From Spirochaetales bacterium (GTDB lineage Bacteria > Spirochaetota > Spirochaetia > Treponematales > UBA12059): a stretch of DNA of 64,000 nt. This document shows positions 60,429 to 64,000 of this stretch, in pieces. A program made the position numbers and the translations under genes. Position 1 is the first letter of the stretch. Each line of letters begins with the position of its first letter. Under the pieces are notes generated by a model. The model saw only the letters and a program-made list of their open reading frames with translations. It did not search any database and was not told where the DNA came from. Location: contig JAFGJV010000004.1 in the NCBI GenBank assembly GCA_016928955.1, positions 186,001-250,000 on the forward strand, given 5' to 3'.

Positions 60429-61079
60429 TTACGTCGTGCCCGGCCTTAACAACCGCCCGGCCACAGGGTGCACGGCGGCCCATACGGCCTCGGACACCAA
60501 ATCCACCGGCAAGGATGCGTCGACCCGCACGATGGCCACCCCCGACGATGCGTATGAGTCAAGGACAGCCCTATATTCGTCCGCCACCCGGTCCTGAAAG
60601 TCTCGGTTCTCGTAGATATCCAGGGCATGGCGTCCGGCCATGCGGGACATGGACGTATCCGTACGCACGTCGAAGTAGACCACCAGCTCGGGAAGGGGAA
60701 AGGCGGCGTTCTGGAAACGCGGAAAGTCGCGCCCGCAGGTCAGGCCCTGGTAGGCGAGCGACGAGAATATGTAACGGTCGCTGATGGCCAGCCCGCCTTG
60801 CGCCAGGGTATCCAGGATGCCGCCCGTCGAGCGAAGATGCTCGTCCCTGTCGGCGGCGAACAGCCTGGCCACGGTTTCGGGGAGCAGGGGCGTCCGGCCG
60901 GCCAGAGCGTCGCGTATCAGCTTGCCAACGGGACCGTCGGTCGGCTCGGCGCTGACCGTATGCGGGATGCCAAGACCGGACAGGCGGGCGTCCAGGACAC
61001 GCAGCTGCGTGCTGGTCCCTGAGCCGTCTATGCCTTCAAAAACGACAAAACCCGTAAGGATGCGTGGCGCGTCGGACAT
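60429..61079 (-). CDS. tmk: Thymidylate kinase with altered P-loop
   Basis: It phosphorylates dTMP to dTDP. The P-loop reads FEGIDGSGTSTQLRVL: the Walker A Lys is Thr22. Other segments are typical (SAEPTDGPVGKLIRDAL, the AISDRYIFSSLAYQG DRY motif, PELVVYFDVRTDTSMSR). At 216 aa from ATG 61079 the length is normal; the upstream frame has no family character. A TATGCT -10 lies 8 bases before the ATG. The lysine change may be a clade trait or reduce activity. Confidence 0.86.
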   Translation of the reverse strand: MSDAPRILTGFVVFEGIDGSGTSTQLRVLDARLSGLGIPHTVSAEPTDGPVGKLIRDALAGRTPLLPETVARLFAADRDEHLRSTGGILDTLAQGGLAISDRYIFSSLAYQGLTCGRDFPRFQNAAFPLPELVVYFDVRTDTSMSRMAGRHALDIYENRDFQDRVADEYRAVLDSYASSGVAIVRVDASLPVDLVSEAVWAAVHPVAGRLLRPGTT

Positions 61080-61087
61080 GATGCGCG

Positions 61088-61117
61088 AGCATACCCGCGA
61101 CGCGGCCAGGAGGGCAA
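61088..61117 (-). promoter_or_regulatory. Promoter for tmk
   Basis: On the minus strand TTGCCC (61117-61112), 18 bases, TATGCT (61093-61088), 8 bases, ATG 61079. Confidence 0.5.
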
Positions 61118-61120
61118 GTA

Positions 61121-61150
61121 TTCTGGCGCAAGAATCCCCGCTGTGATACT
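61121..61150 (+). promoter_or_regulatory. Promoter for the TamB-like gene
   Basis: TTCTGG (61121-61126), 18 bases, GATACT (61145-61150), 9 bases, GTG 61160. The -35 is weak. It sits back to back with the tmk promoter. Confidence 0.35.
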
Positions 61151-61159
61151 GTCTTGGGC

Positions 61160-64000
61160 GTGACTGAACGGCCGCGCGCAAAACTCATTATCGTCATCCT
61201 GCTTACCGCGGGCGTGGTGTCAGCATGGGCCGCGGCATCGTTTCTTGGCGACGCGTTGTCGCTGGACCTGGTCGCGTCCACCCTGGAAGCCACGCTTTCT
61301 CGCTACACCCAGGCTCTGGGCATACAGGCAACGTACGCGGGCGCGTCCCCGTCCATTTTCAGCGGCCTCTCCCTGCGGGACATAGTCGTGCGCAGGGGAG
61401 AGCGCGTCATGCTGTCCGTGCGCCGGGTGCGTCTTGACTACAACCTGTGGTCGCTCATCCGCGGCAAGCCGGGGTTGGACGGGATTACGGTGACCGGCCT
61501 GGCCGCGGACATAGACCTTGAACAGGACAGGGACAGCATAGACGGCCTTCTGGACATGCTGAAGGACGGCGGCGGCCAGCTTGGCCGCCTGGAACTGGCT
61601 CTGGAAGACGTTACTATCGGTGTCAGGGGGCCGGGGCTGCCGCCCCTAAGCGCCAAGCTGCGCCGCGCCGACCTCTTGTCCGCTCCCGACGGGTCCCTTT
61701 CCGTGAGCGGCTCGGGCCAGATAACCCTGGATACCGGCACGTCTTCAACCCTTGGCACCATAACGGCTCCCTTTGCGCTTACAGGCAGCATGAACGCGGA
61801 TGCGTCGTCGGCCCTGGTGTCCGCAAAGCTGGCCGCCGAGAGCCCGGCGGGCAGGCTGAGGGAAATCCGCGTTCTTGCAGGCCTGGACGGAAATCGGGCA
61901 AACCTGTCGGTGCACGGAGTCGCGGGCATCAGGGAACTGGGGTTTGAGTACGACACGGCGGCAGGCACCCTGGGAGCCAGCGCGGATTTTGATGACTGGC
62001 GACCATCGTCCGTGCTCAGCTTGGGTAACGCGTTCAAGGACGCCAACCAATGGCTTGAATCAACCGTAACGGGCACGCTTGCCGTATCCACGGATTTCAG
62101 CCTGGACGGCACAAGGATCGGCGCGTCGCTGTCAGGCAGGCTTCCCCTTGGCCTGCCGGGCGGCAGGGCTTCCTATCGGCTCAGGGCGGATGGCACGGCG
62201 GCAAACGTCGCCGTGGCCGAGGCGCGGATAGCGTCGCCTGGAGTGTCGCTGTCCTATTCTGGCCAGGTTTTCCCGGCCGCTCCCGGAGCGTCAGGCTCCC
62301 TGGACCTGGTTTTTGCCCCCAGCGGAACGGACGCTCTGGAGGCGTCGTTCAGTATTGAAGGCAGGGGGCTGTCCTGGCGTGCGGCTTCAGAGCGCCTCGG
62401 TGGGGACGTGCCAGCCCTGGAAAACGTCGTCGTTACCCTGGATTCAGAGGGCCAGAGCCTGACCTTTGGGCTGGAAGCGGACGCTGTGCCCCCGGTGCGC
62501 TCGGAACCCGACCCGGCCGCTATTCCCAGACCCCGCCTGACGCTGGAAGGCCGCGCAGCCCTTGGACGCAAACCATATATAGAAGCTGCACTCAGCCTGG
62601 ACAACAGCGGCCTGGGCTGGCTGGCCAGCCTGCTGCCGGACAACGCCAGGTCCCTGGTTGACGATTACGCCGCGGGGCTCAGCATTGAAAGCTCGCTGTC
62701 CTTTTTCAGCGACCTGTCGACCTTCTCCTTCGGCTCGCCGGCAACGGTGTTCAGCTATGACGGGCCCACGCCGGCCCGCGTCGAACTGTCCTTCAAGGGC
62801 AACTCGGAGAGCGCCGAGCTGGGCATGCTCGACGCGCGCATAGGGGACTATGTGGTGACCGGCTCGGGTTCGGTCGACTATTCGTCGCCCCAAGGGCTGT
62901 CCTTTGACGCCAATTTCAAGGTACAGGACATACCCTACGATCTGGCCGGTTCCGTCCTTGACAAGAGCCTGTTCATCCAGGGTGCGTACGGGCTCCTGGT
63001 GTCCCTCAAGGGCACGGGTACCGGAACAAGCGCGTCCTTGGTCATGGATTCGCTGCCCGTGGCCCTGGCAGGCGAGATACTCCTGTTCACCGTGGACGCC
63101 GGGGCCCTTCTTGAGGGCCAGACCTGGCAAGCCGTGCTGTCGCGCTTTGAGGCCACGCCGTCGGACGCGACCACGGCTCGGCTACCGAGCGTGTCCATGT
63201 CAGGCAGTTTTGACCAGAACGGCGGCTCGCTCCACGACATGAAGCTAGCCGACCGCTTCTCGTCATTGGAAGGCGGAGCGGAATTCATCTGGCCAGCCGG
63301 CGGCGGGGCGTCAGCAAGCCTGAACCTGGCCAACGATGGAGGGGAGTCGTACCAGGTTACGGCTTCATATTCAGACGGCCGCCTGGATGTGGACACTGAC
63401 GTCAAGCGGGCCGCCCTGGCCCGGTTCGGTCTGCCTGTGCTGACGGGAGTCATGGACGCCAACCTCCGCGCCAAGGACATCCTGGGCCAGGCTGAAGCCA
63501 ATTTTACCTTCACCGTCAACGGCGGCCAGCGCAACGACGACGCGCCCTTTGCGACCGGGCGGGGGACCTTTGCCAACGGCGCGCTGGAGCTCACGGACAC
63601 GCGCTTGAGCTACCTGATGCAGACCGTTGACAGCCTTTCCATGCTGCTCCGGCCGTCCGACTGGTCCTTTGGGCTGACGGCGAACGCGGCGTTGTCGTTG
63701 GGCGACGCTACCGCGACCGGAGCCTTGAGCGCCGAAGGCGCGCTACAGGCGGATGGCGGCTACCTGATAGGCGGTTCATTTGCCGATTTTTCCTGGGAAA
63801 ACGAGCCGGTAGGCACCTGGCCCTTCGCCGTGGAGCTAGGCGACCAGGTCCTGGTTGCCACCCTCGGTGCCAACGGCGAGGCGTACCTGCGTCTGACGGG
63901 GCAGGGCGACATACAGGCGCGACTGGACCCCGTCCTTCCGCTGTCGTTCGACGCGTCTGGCCGCGTGAGCGGCGACACCATAAGCCTGGACCTTCGCAGC
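61160..64000 (+). CDS. tamB: TamB/AsmA-like envelope protein (3' end outside window)
   Basis: The frame runs from GTG 61160 to the window edge (947 codons). A membrane segment (LIIVILLTAGVVSAWAAASFL) is followed by an AsmA-like start (SIFSGLSLRDIVVRRGERV, VRLDYNLWSLIRGKPGLDGI) and a long repetitive beta-rich region (for example LSVSGSGQITLDTGTSS and VVTGSGSVDYSSPQGLSF). This is the layout of TamB/YhdP-like proteins that bridge the two membranes and move lipids or help insert outer-membrane proteins. In treponemes a TamB homologue lies next to bamA, so bamA may follow outside the window. Confidence 0.8.
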   Translation, partial: MTERPRAKLIIVILLTAGVVSAWAAASFLGDALSLDLVASTLEATLSRYTQALGIQATYAGASPSIFSGLSLRDIVVRRGERVMLSVRRVRLDYNLWSLIRGKPGLDGITVTGLAADIDLEQDRDSIDGLLDMLKDGGGQLGRLELALEDVTIGVRGPGLPPLSAKLRRADLLSAPDGSLSVSGSGQITLDTGTSSTLGTITAPFALTGSMNADASSALVSAKLAAESPAGRLREIRVLAGLDGNRANLSVHGVAGIRELGFEYDTAAGTLGASADFDDWRPSSVLSLGNAFKDANQWLESTVTGTLAVSTDFSLDGTRIGASLSGRLPLGLPGGRASYRLRADGTAANVAVAEARIASPGVSLSYSGQVFPAAPGASGSLDLVFAPSGTDALEASFSIEGRGLSWRAASERLGGDVPALENVVVTLDSEGQSLTFGLEADAVPPVRSEPDPAAIPRPRLTLEGRAALGRKPYIEAALSLDNSGLGWLASLLPDNARSLVDDYAAGLSIESSLSFFSDLSTFSFGSPATVFSYDGPTPARVELSFKGNSESAELGMLDARIGDYVVTGSGSVDYSSPQGLSFDANFKVQDIPYDLAGSVLDKSLFIQGAYGLLVSLKGTGTGTSASLVMDSLPVALAGEILLFTVDAGALLEGQTWQAVLSRFEATPSDATTARLPSVSMSGSFDQNGGSLHDMKLADRFSSLEGGAEFIWPAGGGASASLNLANDGGESYQVTASYSDGRLDVDTDVKRAALARFGLPVLTGVMDANLRAKDILGQAEANFTFTVNGGQRNDDAPFATGRGTFANGALELTDTRLSYLMQTVDSLSMLLRPSDWSFGLTANAALSLGDATATGALSAEGALQADGGYLIGGSFADFSWENEPVGTWPFAVELGDQVLVATLGANGEAYLRLTGQGDIQARLDPVLPLSFDASGRVSGDTISLDLRS

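Overview
The window is a GC-rich, gene-dense stretch of a spirochaete chromosome, most likely a Treponema-like member of Spirochaetota. The evidence is the tpiA-secG junction, a run of lipoproteins with spirochaetal lipoboxes, two tandem DUF115/Maf-type proteins (flagellin glycosylation family), a TamB-like protein, and several secreted families I cannot place outside spirochaetes. Both edges cut genes: rarA on the left and a TamB-like gene on the right. I see no rRNA, tRNA, CRISPR array, prophage or insertion sequence. Genus assignment is inference.

Region by region. 1-6.6 kb: rarA with an unusually long C-terminus, a lipoprotein, an outer-membrane beta-barrel candidate, two unknown proteins and a lipoprotein carrying an HEASH zinc-protease motif. 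6.7-13 kb (minus): a four-gene, translationally overlapping operon made of an acidic repeat protein, a gene whose reading frame is interrupted at an A10 run forming a classic -1 slippery site, and two DUF115 proteins. 13.2-16.8 kb: an FtsB/DivIC-like protein, a ParB-domain protein and a class A penicillin-binding protein. 16.85-20.9 kb: a candidate small RNA, then the glycolytic set gap, pgk, tpiA, followed by secG. 20.9-31 kb: a J-domain protein, a SurA-like isomerase, nusB, lipoproteins, map, an HtrA protease behind a possible ECF-sigma promoter, and a phosphoribosyltransferase.

31-39 kb: an isochorismatase-fold hydrolase and glgC (minus), then a MrfA/MrfB-type helicase-nuclease pair, rlmN and TPR proteins. 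39.08-39.7 kb is an AT-rich pocket with one plausible small gene. 39.7-51.7 kb: rsmD, smpB, lepB, hemW, pdxY, a DUF2147 protein, a metallo-beta-lactamase-fold protein, a pentapeptide-repeat protein, zinc-ribbon miniproteins, murI, rsgA, mutS2 and a NeuB-family sialic/pseudaminic acid synthase. 52-59.8 kb: yebC, ruvC, a heterodimeric ABC exporter lying inside the ruv region, ruvA, ruvB, queA. 59.8-64 kb: a secreted protein, tmk and the TamB-like gene.

Two themes join the parts. The DUF115 pair and the distant NeuB-family gene fit a nonulosonate glycosylation route for periplasmic flagella. Many single-gene promoters have a TATA-type -10 only 6-9 bases before a start codon that lacks a Shine-Dalgarno sequence, so leaderless transcripts may be common in this genome. 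The most unusual loci are the A10 frameshift gene, the palindromic repeat cluster at 25.8 kb, the small structured RNA candidate at 16.9 kb and the asymmetric ABC exporter between ruvC and ruvA.
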